This document shows positions 51,001 through 62,297 of a stretch of 64,000 nt of DNA, in pieces. Every line of letters begins with the position of its first letter. Position 1 is the stretch's first letter. This stretch comes from Nematostella vectensis. Taxonomy: Eukaryota > Cnidaria > Anthozoa > Actiniaria > Edwardsiidae. The notes beneath the pieces were generated by a model. That model was not told where the DNA came from. It ran no database searches and saw only the letters and a list, made by a program, of their open reading frames with translations. Position numbers and translations under genes: made by a program. The stretch spans positions 8,183,070-8,247,069 of the forward strand of contig NC_064038.1 in the NCBI RefSeq assembly GCF_932526225.1, given 5' to 3'.

Positions 51001-52084
51001 CGAAAGTTTCTTTGATTTGCGGGGGTCTGATTTTAAGTTCCGTATGCGTGGTCTGAAATTACATCCGAGGCCTGGTTTATTTCCGTGGCCAGGATTTATT
51101 TTCGCAATAACGATTATTCGATAGACTATTTTTAATAATAAATTCATTTATCATTATTTCTTTATAAATCCAAAGAAATGTTGTTTAATATTAGTTGTTG
51201 CGCGCAAAAAGATAAGGGGAACGATGCAGAAAATAACAAATCATAGACGGTTAGCAGTGGTTGCCGGTTTTTATTCTCACATTTGTGAATTTTTTTTTTT
51301 TTTTTTTACAATTGATACTGATGTTTATGTACGCGAGAATGGCCCGTCACTTTTTCCAGAATATGTCCATTCCTTTTTATGAAGAAAACGTTTTCGTTTT
51401 GAGGAACTGGTACCGAGGAATCTTAGTTTTTTTTTCAGATACTTTCTCCATTTACCAAAGATGGTGACAGGCACTGTTTTTCTCTTCTGATTACAATTCA
51501 TAAAGTTTACGAAGCACCTGCGGTACGGCAGCCTAAAAAATGACAAGAATCATGCAGTTTTTCCAAATAAGGAATTTGTTAATTTCCTTATATGGAAGTT
51601 ACCAATTTTGTCAAAAATGACAATTTTTGCGATGAACATGAACTACGAACTGCTCACGATGCAGCATTTTTTCATCCGGGTTACCCGTGTGAAAAAGAGA
51701 TCGTTCCCAGTCTCTAAAATGGTGGTAAGCTTGCAAGAACGTGTGTGGTTTTTGGGACTTTAAGGAAATTTGTGGGTCCTTCTCTGAGATTAGTTTACCA
51801 AGTGAGAGCACGTGCGACTAAACAGGGAAGGAGTTGACTGATATAAGAGGTAACTTAAATATTATTTACTAGATTAAAATTGGAGTAAAACTGAAACACC
51901 CCACACACTTACTTAATGAGGAACAGAATTAAGCTTAATGCTTTTAATAATGCTTTTATTACAAGTACTATTCTTTTCTAAACATTTTTTTGTGTGGTTC
52001 TTCCTTTTTTTGCTCTCCTTGCCCCTCTTTCTCTTTCTCTTTGCTTGCTCGCCTTGTTTTTGCTGAAAGATAAAACAGGAAGGA
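51001..52084. other. no gene seen
   Basis: AT-rich stretch between the 85-bp repeat and the hairpin at 52085. Short open frames (66-73 codons) show no domain, conserved motif or splice pattern. Confidence 0.5.
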
Positions 52085-52129
52085 CTGGTCACCATTATAC
52101 CCAACAACATTGGGTACAAGGGTGACCAG
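52085..52129. repeat. hairpin at the outer end of the left inverted arm
   Basis: CTGGTCACCATTATACCCAA and its near-complement (reverse complement CTGGTCACCCTTGTACCCAA) flank a 5-nt loop, a 20-bp stem with three mismatches. The right arm of the large inverted repeat has reached the second half of this hairpin when the window ends at 64000. Confidence 0.85.
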
Positions 52130-54000
52130 CACTGTGGGCTGTAATTAGGTGAGACAGAACAATACTGCTACATTAAGGGTGACAGATCTCCCTTTCCATG
52201 ACTTTGTCAGAATCTGCCAGCCATTACATCCATAAAAGTACTTAGGGCTGCAAGACATTGTTATCATCATAAGACATCTCTTGTAAGGAGCCGATGTCAG
52301 AACTACAGCAATATTATAGAATAAGCACAAAGAGATAGAGTTATATAAGGTATATGTTGTTTCAATTGCATCATGTCCCATCTTCTCAGCCAGAGACTTT
52401 GAAATTCGGGTCCATTGCAAGATCAAACTAATAGCACCAGCCGATAGAGCAATGATATATGTGTGTCTGTGTGTCCATTGCAAGACCTCGCCAGTATACA
52501 CCAGCCGATAGAGCAATGATGTAAGTCTGTGTGTCCATTGCAAGACCTCGCCAGTATACACCAGCCGATAGAGCAATGATGTATGTATGTCTGTGTGTCC
52601 ATTGCAATACCTCGCCAGTATACACCAGCCGATAGAGCAATGATGTAAGTCTGTGTGTCCATTGCAAGACCTCGCCAGTATACACCAGCCGATAGAGCAA
52701 TGATGTATGTATGTCTGTGTGTCCATTGCAAGACCTCGCCAGTATACACCAGCCGACAGAGCAATGATGTAAGTCTGTGTGTCCATTGCAAGACCTCGCC
52801 AGTATACACCAGCCGATAGAGCAATGATGTATGTATGTCTGTGTGTCCATTGCAAGACCTCGCCAGTATACACCAGCCGATAGAGCAATGATGTAAGTCT
52901 GTGTGTCCATTGCAAGACCTCGCCAGTATACACCAGCCGATAGAGCAATGATGTATGTATGTCTGTGTGTCCATTGCAAGACCTCGCCAGTATACACCAG
53001 CCGATAGAGCAATGATGTAAGTCTGTGTGTCCATTGCAAGACCTCGCCAGTATACACCAGCCGATAGAGCAATGATGTATGTATGTCTGTGTGTCCATTG
53101 CAAGACCTCGCCAGTATACACCAGCCGATAGAGCAATGATATATGTGTGTCTGTGTGTCCATTGCAAGACCTCGCCAGTATACACCAGCCGATAGAGCAA
53201 TGATGTAAGTCTGTGTGTCCATTGCAAGACCTCGCCAGTATACACCAGCCGATAGAGCAATGATGTATGTATGTCTGTGTGTCCATTGCAATACCTCGCC
53301 AGTATACACCAGCCGATAGAGCAATGATGTAAGTCTGTGTGTCCATTGCAAGACCTCGCCAGTATACACCAGCCGACAGAGCAATGATGTAAGTCTGTGT
53401 GTCCATTGCAAGACCTCGCCAGTATACACCAGCCGATAGAGCAATGATGTATGTATGTCTGTGTGTCCATTGCAAGACCTCGCCAGTATACACCAGCCGA
53501 TAGAGCAATGATGTAAGTCTGTGTGTCCATTGCAAGACCTCGCCAGTATACACCAGCCGATAGAGCAATGATGTATGTATGTCTGTGTGTCCATTGCAAG
53601 ACCTCGCCAGTATACACCAGCCGATAGAGCAATGATGTAAGTCTGTGTGTCCATTGCAAGACCTCGCCAGTATACACCAGCCGATAGAGCAATGATGTAT
53701 GTATGTCTGTGTGTCCATTGCAAGACCTCGCCAGTATACACCAGCCGATAGAGCAATGATGTATGTATGTCTGTGTGTCCATTGCAAGACCTCGCCAGTA
53801 TACACCAGCCGATAGAGCAATGATGTAAGTCTGTGTGTCCATTGCAAGACCTCGCCAGTATACACCAGCCGATAGAGCAATGATGTATGTGTGTCTGTGT
53901 GTCCATTGCAAGACCTCGCCAGTATACACCAGCCGATAGAGCAATGATGTAAGTCAGTGGTTTTGTGTACTGTCCATTGCAAGACCATCCAGTATACTGT
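52111..54000. repeat. left inverted arm: unique flank plus 60/64-bp minisatellite
   Basis: 52111-52440 is non-repetitive. 52440 to about 53960 is a minisatellite of two unit types: A (64 bp, ATGTATGTATGTCTG) and B (60 bp, ATGTAAGTCTG), both ending ATTGCAAGACCTCGCCAGT and ATACACCAGCCGATAGAGCA. Units mostly alternate, and marker variants (ATATATGTGTG, CAATACCTCG, CCGACAGAGC) recur after exactly 684 bp (52451 and 53135). The second period lacks one A unit and gains extra units. Degenerate units continue to about 54100. Flank and array are the inverse of 62297-64000. No stop codon occurs in any of three minus-strand frames over about 1.5 kb. Confidence 0.95.
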
Positions 54001-54188
54001 TTAACAGCAGACAAAGCAATGTAGTAAGTTGGTGGTATTGTAGTGTTCATTGCAAGACCTCATCAGTACACACCGGCTGATAAAGCAGGCTACTGTAGTT
54101 AGTGATGGAATAAGCTCCTTTTTAAAGACTGACTTTTAGGAATACACATAACTGATACCAGTATTTTTGGTAGTGGTTGTTAACCCAC

Positions 54189-57100
54189 CTTAGGTTGGGT
54201 GTCTGATACCTCTGATGCCACCTAAAAGAGTAAGACAGTTGTGATATATATTACTTTTGTTAGACTTGTCAAGGATACTAAAAAGATAAAACCTAAATTT
54301 GTAGGTGGGAGGCATGAAAATACAGTAGGATTTTTTTTTTTTAATGCAGTTTTAAAACAAAAATGTAGCTAAGTTGTGAATGTGCATCTCTTTGTAAGAC
54401 TTTTAAAAACATGCTGTTAAACAAAAAACATTTGTGGCTATAATTTGTTGAAAGTGATCATGTGTATAGTAGTATGTGATGGAAAGCAGTGTCCGCCTCC
54501 TAACCTCATTTGCCAGAGACACCTCTGCTGGTACCTAAAAGAAACAAGATGGCTTAACCAAGCTGGACTATCGTTTCAGACATACAGCTTTACATTTTAT
54601 TATTATTATACTAAATGATTTGCCTGAAACTTTACAATACTTTATCATGTTCATTTTTGGTAAAAAGAGAAAAAAGATTAATCAACCAGCTAGATGTACA
54701 GGTACATAACCAGTGAATCACAGCTTAAAAAGTGTGCTTCACCACCAGGCCACACAATACATACAATTTACATAGAAAACTGACCAAATACCTGACTGCA
54801 GCCTGCTGTTTCAACTGTCTCCTCTGCAAAAAGTAAATAAATATCAATTAATAAAAATAAAAACTCATTAATCCCTCCTATCACCAGATTTTAATATTTT
54901 TTTTATACCCAGCTTCCAGTTAGTGCTGTGCCATAAAAGGTTTACCAAGACAATGTTCATTGTACAATTGCTCCACCTTTGAAAAAATCCTGGATCTTTC
55001 TAGGAGTGTAACAATAACCTCAACCATTATTATGTTCTATCATTCATAATTACATAGTGCATTTAAAGGTGTGTTTTTTGTCCTTATTTGAAAGAAAGTA
55101 TTTTCAAATAACACTATTACATAATACAAATTGGTGTTGTACATTAATACAATCTGGACCATACTGTAGTTTTAGATCTCTGCATAGTTGAATATCTGTC
55201 TGTTGTCAGTTTAATTATTAGTGCCCAATAAGTCACATTAATATATTTCACAATGTTGTGGATTGTGGTCTAGAACTTGTCATAGTAATTAGTCATTACT
55301 ACCATAACAGTCACCTCTTAGTGTATCTTCCGCAGGAGATTCCATTGGAAAGTTTCCACAGAAAGAAACCTACACAGACATATAATACCATTATAAGTAC
55401 ATAGTGATAGTAAAGTAAAATTATGATCATTTTAACAGACAGACAGAAAGAAAGACAGACAATCAGACATGGACTTACCTCATCTCCTAAAAGTTGTGCA
55501 CTTTGTTGGTGATCCTAAATAGAAATTAGCCAAGTATTTTAATTTCATTGTGTTAGTTTCATTGTGTTTAGTTTCGATTCTTAAAACAAGTTTTTGAATT
55601 GTATCACTAAGTGAGAGTCACAATTACCAAGAAATGTGTTTCTTAAACATGACTATGGCCCCATTTGGAATTAATTCACAAATGATTGGATAGAATATTA
55701 TTCGAATAATTGATTTCGATTAATTTCATAACTCTTTTTTGTTTAAGTTGTACTGTCTGTCTCACCCTTTCAGCAAAGTTAAGGGTCTCATGTCCCTTTA
55801 ATTGGTCATCATGCCTCACAATTTCTCCTCCAGCCCTATGCAGGGAGAAATGTAGAGGCATAATGGCCATGGATCCTGCCCAGTCATAGACCATCTGTGT
55901 AAATAAACAAAGATGCATATATAACAGGGCCCGCGGAGCGGGCGTGATCTTGGTATTGCCAACTCTTTGGCCATAACTGACCGCGGAGCCGCGGCGGCCG
56001 GAGGCCGTCGCCGCGAAGGGCCTACGGCCCGAGCCCCAGTAGGGGGGTTCGGGGGGGTTCTCCCCCCGAGAAAATTTCGAAAAATGGCACTGATTTCCGC
56101 TTAACTCGAGCACTTTCTGAGGGTTCTAGCGAATCTCGCCGATTTCTGGTATTGCTCGGGCAATACCGGCAATACCGGTTCCGCGGTCCCTGTATAATTA
56201 AAGTCATTTGAACATTATGATGTTCATAAGCTTAATAACCTCTTGACTTAATGCTGATACAGCTGAAACCCGCAGTAAGAACTTACATTTTTCTATGTTA
56301 GGTTCTTGAAGGGGCAGTTGCACTGGTAGTGCACATTTGTTTCAAAGTCAAAATACACAGTGGAATTGTCATTTCTTGAGAGCGAAATAGACAGCTGAAA
56401 CAGCATGTAGATGTGAAATCCATTTGTATTGCACCGAATTTACTCACAAGAAGACAATCAGACAGATTATTTTCCAGTAGTTTTTCCCCTCCCCCCATTT
56501 ATTGCACCACATATATTGCCTAGGATTCTAGGGGTATAAATGACAAATCTTAATTTTCAGGTTCTTACTTGTGAGTTTCCTCTGTACTTTGAATAGTAAA
56601 TCATTTCACGTATGGAACCGGATTGTTTAAAATTACAGCCTCATATAGATAGCACAAATGCAATTAAGCAAAACAGATTGTTAATGCTGTGTGACCATAT
56701 ATGTATTCATTTTGAAGACTATACACCGGCCGATAGAGCAGTATTGTAGCTGTAGCTTATCGTATTATGTGTTGTTAGTGCATTTTGGCAGGTAAGAACT
56801 TTATTTGAAACATACCTGAAAACAGGAATGCTTGGAAAAGGAGTTCCTTATTAGTTTGCCATCAGGGCCTCTGACGGCTATTTTAACAATGTCTGCACCC
56901 TCGGGTGGGGCACAGACCCTTTCTTTGCGTTGCCTCCTAATTTTTTCCTTGGAAAGATGTGAAAATAAAACACTAAGTAATAAGAAATTTTTTTTTATTC
57001 TATTCATGCTTTTGAAAAAAAGATAATTAATGCAATATAGTGGAACCTCTGCAACATACAACACTATACTGTATAATGTCTGCTGAGATTTTAATCAAAG

Positions 57101-60100
57101 AATATATAATATATATATAATATAATATTTCTAGTATAGCTGTAGTATTTGGTAATTTGTATGTTTACCAGGACACACCAGCTGATAAAGCGATAAGGCT
57201 ACTGTAGTACTGTTATGTTAAGCTCCTTTTTAAAGACTGTTAAGGAATACACATAGCTGATATCAATGGTAGTGAGTGTTACCCACCTCATTTTGTGTGT
57301 CCAATACCTCTTGTGGCACCTAAATAAAGTAAGACAGTAGTCATGCATACGTTACTTTTGTTAGACTGAAAAAAATTTGGAATGATAACTTATGATGACC
57401 TTATGTGGCTAAATTTGTAGGTGGCATTAGATATAGGGGTCCCTTGGTATTCTTTTTTATGAAGGCTGTTTGAAAAGAAATGTAGCCCAGTTGTCAATAT
57501 GGATTTCTTTGTAGGACTTTTAAGAACATGCTGTTAAACAAAAACCCTTGTGGCTAATTTGCTGGAAGTGAAACTTTGTTTAGAAGTGATGGGAAGCAGT
57601 GTCAGCCTCCTAACCTCACTATGTGCAGGAGACACCTCTGCTGGTACCTATAAAAAGAAACACGATGGGTTAACCAAGTTGCATTATTGGCATAGATGTA
57701 CAGATGTATAGATAGACAAGCAATTACCATTCCATGTTACAATGGACTTCATAAAATTGTTGACATACGTTAAGATTTTGAGGCTCCACCGGTCCCCCCA
57801 TCACATCATCCTCCTTCTCTTGGAGCTTGCCAGTTGTATCAAACATCTAGATCATACAATGTACAGTTAAAAATCATAGTTTATCCTTGTTAATATTATC
57901 AATATTATAATTTCATCATCATCATCATCATTATTATTATTACTATTATTACTCTGATGATCACTTGTATGTCTGAATTGGAAATATTTTATATAAAATG
58001 TTATTTTTATATAGCAGAACCATTTGTTTTGAACCATTTGTATTGTAAATAGTAATTTAAAGAGATCGTTAAGTATTTTATTTCTCAGTTCCGATAAAGA
58101 CTACAGTTATGAATCACTGATTGAATTGATGCACAAACTCTGTAATTCTAAGCCTGTATAAGCAACACATTTATTGGTGTGACCAGCTCAGTTAGCGAAG
58201 ATTTTCTTTTGTTCTTAGGCGCATGCAAGCGACCACAATTTTTTTTATGATTTTTCCGATTATTATTATCAGGATATTTATTATTGATATAATCTTCATT
58301 ATTATTTTTATTATTATTTTCGTAAAATACAAAGAACATGCAAACCTTAGAAACGATGGTCGTCTGGCTGTGCTGATCCTTTTTCCTGGGAATATAATAA
58401 CATGCATTTGTTGTATACTAAGTTTCAAACCCTGATGACAATAAATAACCACAAACATTACTTGATGTACACCTTGGCTCAAACTTTTAACACTATTCTG
58501 TAATACACTTTGTACCTGTCATTGCAAAGGGAAGCTTCAAGTGCATCCTTCTGCTGTCGAAGAAGCAGTTCTCTTTCCTTCATTCTGAGCCTAGATGAAG
58601 ATTTATGTCATTCACTTTCTTCACTAGATCTAGCGTTAATACAGTGACCTCAACTTGAGATGGTTTGTAGATTTCATCAGATTCCCCCTAATCAGATTCC
58701 CTGTGGTTCTACTTTTATTTATTTGGTATGTACCGCTCCGTCTTGAAAACTTCAAGTGTCCGCCCCATACACTGTAATGCCCTTTCAAAAGCTTCCTTTC
58801 GTAACTCGGCTGCGCCTAGAAATACAAAAAAATACAAACATTACTCGAGCAAGTTACACAAGGTAAATTCTGTGGGAGATTAGTATGGAATGCATTAGCA
58901 TTGATGCTCCACTTATTTCCAGTGGGGAAAAGCGGTTGGGGTAGGGGGTGGGTGATACTTATTAGTTATTTCCCCCCTCCCCAATCTCTCTGAGAAAAAA
59001 AAAAACGTTAAGAAAACTGCATACCAACAAACCGCTCAATAATTGTTGGGACTGCTTGTCCAAGAGATGGTGAGCAGACAATCACTTGTGGTGTCCTGAT
59101 ATGCTCACCTCCCAAAGAATCTGAAGCTGGATTTTAAAATTTACAACAGTAAAAAAAGTGCACAATTTTTTAAACAACAAAAATTGTATCTTGACTTACC
59201 ATCTTTGCCATATTCTGTATTCATCGCCCCTAACCAAAATATGGGTGTGGCAGAGTTGGAGGATTGGGATATATCAGCAAGGTGACTAGAAAAAAGCATA
59301 GAAGAGATAAATAAAATACAACAGTTCTATCTGACATAAAAATAGCAAAACTATGAAGATCTAGAGGAGGGAACATAATAGAAAGGGTTGCAGCCCCCAT
59401 ATGAGATAATAAAAACAAGAGGCCCCACCAGTCTTACTTTGTGCTGCGAATCCCCCCTCTGAATAAATCCTTAATCAGTCCCTTTATCTAAAAGCGCGGT
59501 GCCCCTTCATTTGCTGGTTCTGTTTTAAGGAATGAGGGCACTACCTTAAAAGCTCTTTCTCGCATGGCTTTAAAAAAAGCCTGCTGCATATTAAAACAAT
59601 AACAAGTCCGCGGCATGAGTCATGTGCTTGTCCCAATACCTTGGATGGAGACAAACAATAGTTAGCATATTAGCCATGTTTTTATTGTTACAATGATGCT
59701 ACTGATAAACATTCGATTGCTTTTTTTTGCACTCACTGCTTTAAATGTAAATGGCAGGAAAGTAGGTTCAGCAGTCCCGCTTTCATGCTGCGCCATTCTG
59801 ATACACTCTACCAGGGAGGAGTGAAGCAAGCCTTAAACAGGATATAAATAATTGTTAAAAGAGAGTTAAAAGAGAGCCCTACAGTTTTTAAATATATTTA
59901 TATATTATTATTTTTATCCACGGGAATGATAGCACCACTTATGATACATACCTGGTGGGTGGAATATACCCCTGTCACTGGCATCCTCCTTAATAACACC
60001 AACTGGGTAAGATAAATTGAACTGCTATGAATTCTGATGCTCTGAATGGAACATGCAAAATTTACATGCACTTACCTTGTATCCCACTTCCATGGAAAAT

Positions 60101-62297
60101 AGGACCAGCCTCGCAGACTTGGTCATCTAATTTAAGAAATCATAAAATATGATTGTGCACAAAAATCGAGTGATATATTGGGAAACCTTTTAACAAAATC
60201 AAACCAGTCCTCATGGTGCATTATACCTTCATCAGAGTCATGCATTGCCTCATCTGTGTCATCTTCTATAACTTGGGGGACAATAGGCAATGATTGGCGA
60301 CTTATAAATAACTCGTCAAAACTTGGTGAGGGCGATGTCACAATCGTGGTTGAAGGGGTCGCAATCGAAGATGACACGGTGGTAGTGGTTGTCGCCGTCG
60401 TGTAGGTGCCACTTGTTGAAGGGGTCGCAATTGAAGATGACGTGGTTGTAGTGGTGGTTGTTGTCAGGGTGGATAAAGTGGTCTGCGGTGCATCATTCGT
60501 TCGTCCTAAATAAACCTTGTAACAGTAGACAGGGAGATGTATCAAACAAAGGCATTTTACAACAAGGTTGAGAATTTCTAGGCTTTAAAACTACAAACAG
60601 AATGTTAAGGAGAAATTTGTTTAAATTTATCTTTGATTTTAAAACAGGGAGCAAACTTGGAAATAGGAAATTTACCATTGCTATTACACCCTTTTTGCAA
60701 TTAATAAATACGTTCTATTTGCCATGTTTTTCTTTTATGTCAAACCTTAGTTTTCGAGGTTCTGTATTGGTCGCAAATCTCTTGACCACCAAGATTGCAA
60801 CCAATTGGCATCAGGCGATGATTCCCTGTCATTGCAGCTTTGTAGAATGTGATGCTGAAAAAAGTTTTATCACTCAAGTCAAGTTTTATTAACCATTACA
60901 ATATTTTAAACAATATGTAATTAAAATATTTATTGAAATTGTATGCAATATCTGGCAAATTTCTTAGGATGAGTGAAACCATGGAACATACTATAACATA
61001 CCTGTCAACTCTCCCGGTTTTTTAAAGTGATGCGAAAATAAAGTGTCTCGAAAATTGGGATGAGCCAAAATTAAGTGAGTACACAAAAAGCCATTGGGTG
61101 AAATATTATGTTGATAAGCTTTATGGAAACACCTTGTCTATTTAGTACATATAGTACTGGAACGAGTTGGGTATATATACCTTATTACACTTAATTTTCG
61201 CGACGTCAAAATTTCGCGATTTTGAGATGACGATATTTCGCAACACTTTATTTTCGCGATTTTCCTATTTCCGTAAAAACCATATCACTTTATTTTCACG
61301 ATTTTGGGATAATAAAACCAAGCAAAACAAGTGGAAAATTAAAATGTGCTGTAATCATCAAAACTGAAACAATTTGTAACAATATGATGCGTGGGCTAAA
61401 TTGAGCACACTCATGTTTTTGCTACAGTTTTGATGATTAAAGCACATTTTAATTCAATTTGTTTTGATTTCATTGTCCCAAAATCGCGAAAATAAAGTGA
61501 CCTGTTTTTTGTTCGAAAATAGCGAAATCGCGAAATATCGCCGTCTCAAAATCGCGAAATGTTGACGTCGCGAAAATTAAGTGTAATAAGGTAAAGAGCG
61601 TTTCACCGGTTTATGAAAACCGCTCTAAAATCACACATTAGAGAGATAAGGTTGACAAAAATGATATTTTCACAAAATGCTGCAAAAAGAATGGGTTCGT
61701 AGCAAAAAAAATATCGCAGACATAACGCACCCCAAACGTCGAATGGCCATTAATACATGGTGGAGCCTAGTCATTTAAACAAACACAAATATCTTATATG
61801 TGGGCGAGCACGCAAAAAGATTCCCATCGCGTTTGAAAAGGAGTGCCACAGAGAATTGTAAAAAAATATGACGTGTTGGTTTCTATGTGTGAGTGTGTGT
61901 AGGGGGGTGGGGGTGGTTGAGGGAAGGCAACTGATATGGCAAACATTTGAAGAAAGAGCTAACAACTCTAGGGGGGATCTAAATAATAATAAAATTACCG
62001 TAAGTATTATAGGGACCGAGATGGAACAAATTGGTCTTAAAGGGTAATTCAATGTAATTTATCGGGATGCTAGATTTACCTCTGTGTGTCCCTAACGCAT
62101 GGCAACTCGCGACGAATTAGGTCCAGTACTGTGGACCAAGAGGCATCTGATGGAAACTTAACCTTAGCGGTGCCTGCCGGAACCGACGGTGGCCGATCTC
62201 TGTCTTCGTCCTCCAGCCAAACAAATGTGCGAGAAGGTTGATTTCCTCTTCTCCTGGCCCTCGAAACACGTGGAGTAGGGGACCTCGAGGATTTACT
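54189..62297 (-). CDS. UBX-like domain protein of the G2E3/HECT-associated type (partial at both ends)
   Basis: A chain of small, phase-matched exons read leftward. It includes about 62297-62080 (RTFVWLEDEDRDRPP), 60854-60746, 60515-60227 (Thr/Ser-rich), 60126-60076, 60002-59952, 59831-59737, 59229-59200, 59126-59025, 58815-58734, 58590-58516 (coiled-coil RERELLLRQQKDALEASL-type text), 58385-58346, 57846-57769, 57647-57615, 57319-57287, 56947-56816, 55894-55766, 55514-55479, 55369-55315, 54823-54792, 54534-54505 and 54221-54189; one or two exons near 59450-59600 are uncertain. Exons 56947 and 55894 together make a ubiquitin-like/UBX fold (VKIAVRGPDGKLIRNSF, then VYDWAGSM and LHFSLHRAGG). This order (acidic motif, helical linker, UBX-like) is known from HECT E3-like proteins in cnidarians and fish. 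No HECT domain is seen: the 3' side runs into the minisatellite arm, and the 5' side starts abruptly at the other arm. Confidence 0.6.
55922..56194. mobile_element. GC-rich MITE-like element
   Basis: The ends ACAGGGCCCGCGGA (left) and ACAGGGACCGCGGA (right, reverse complement) enclose about 270 bp that is far richer in G+C and CpG than its AT-rich surroundings (GCCGCGGCGGCCGGAGGCCG near 55990). It lies in the intron between the two UBX-like exons. Non-coding. Confidence 0.7.
61180..61591. mobile_element. TA-flanked foldback MITE (long TIRs)
   Basis: TA dinucleotides (61178-61179, 61592-61593) flank a 412-bp element whose two halves are inverted copies almost throughout (about 190 bp each). 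They begin CCTTATTACACTTAATTTTC and contain repeated TTTCGCGATTTTG. The TA duplication suggests Tc1/mariner-type mobilisation. In an intron of the UBX-like gene. Confidence 0.85.

Noticed and set aside
52440-53960. CRISPR-like regular repeats
   Set aside because: There are no unique spacers between repeats, both unit types are fully repeated, and the setting is a eukaryotic intron.
52145-54050. Long minus-strand open frames of 521-599 codons over the left minisatellite
   Set aside because: All three frames are open because the repeat unit has no stops; the peptides are rotations of the same cassettes, with no start context, domain or splice support.
55676-56207. Extended frame through the GC-rich element next to the UBX-like exon
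   Set aside because: The exon has a clear acceptor at 55894; the part beyond it is MITE sequence.
58192-58482. 96-codon minus-strand frame
   Set aside because: Only the 58346-58385 part is phase-compatible with neighbouring UBX-gene exons; the rest is intron.
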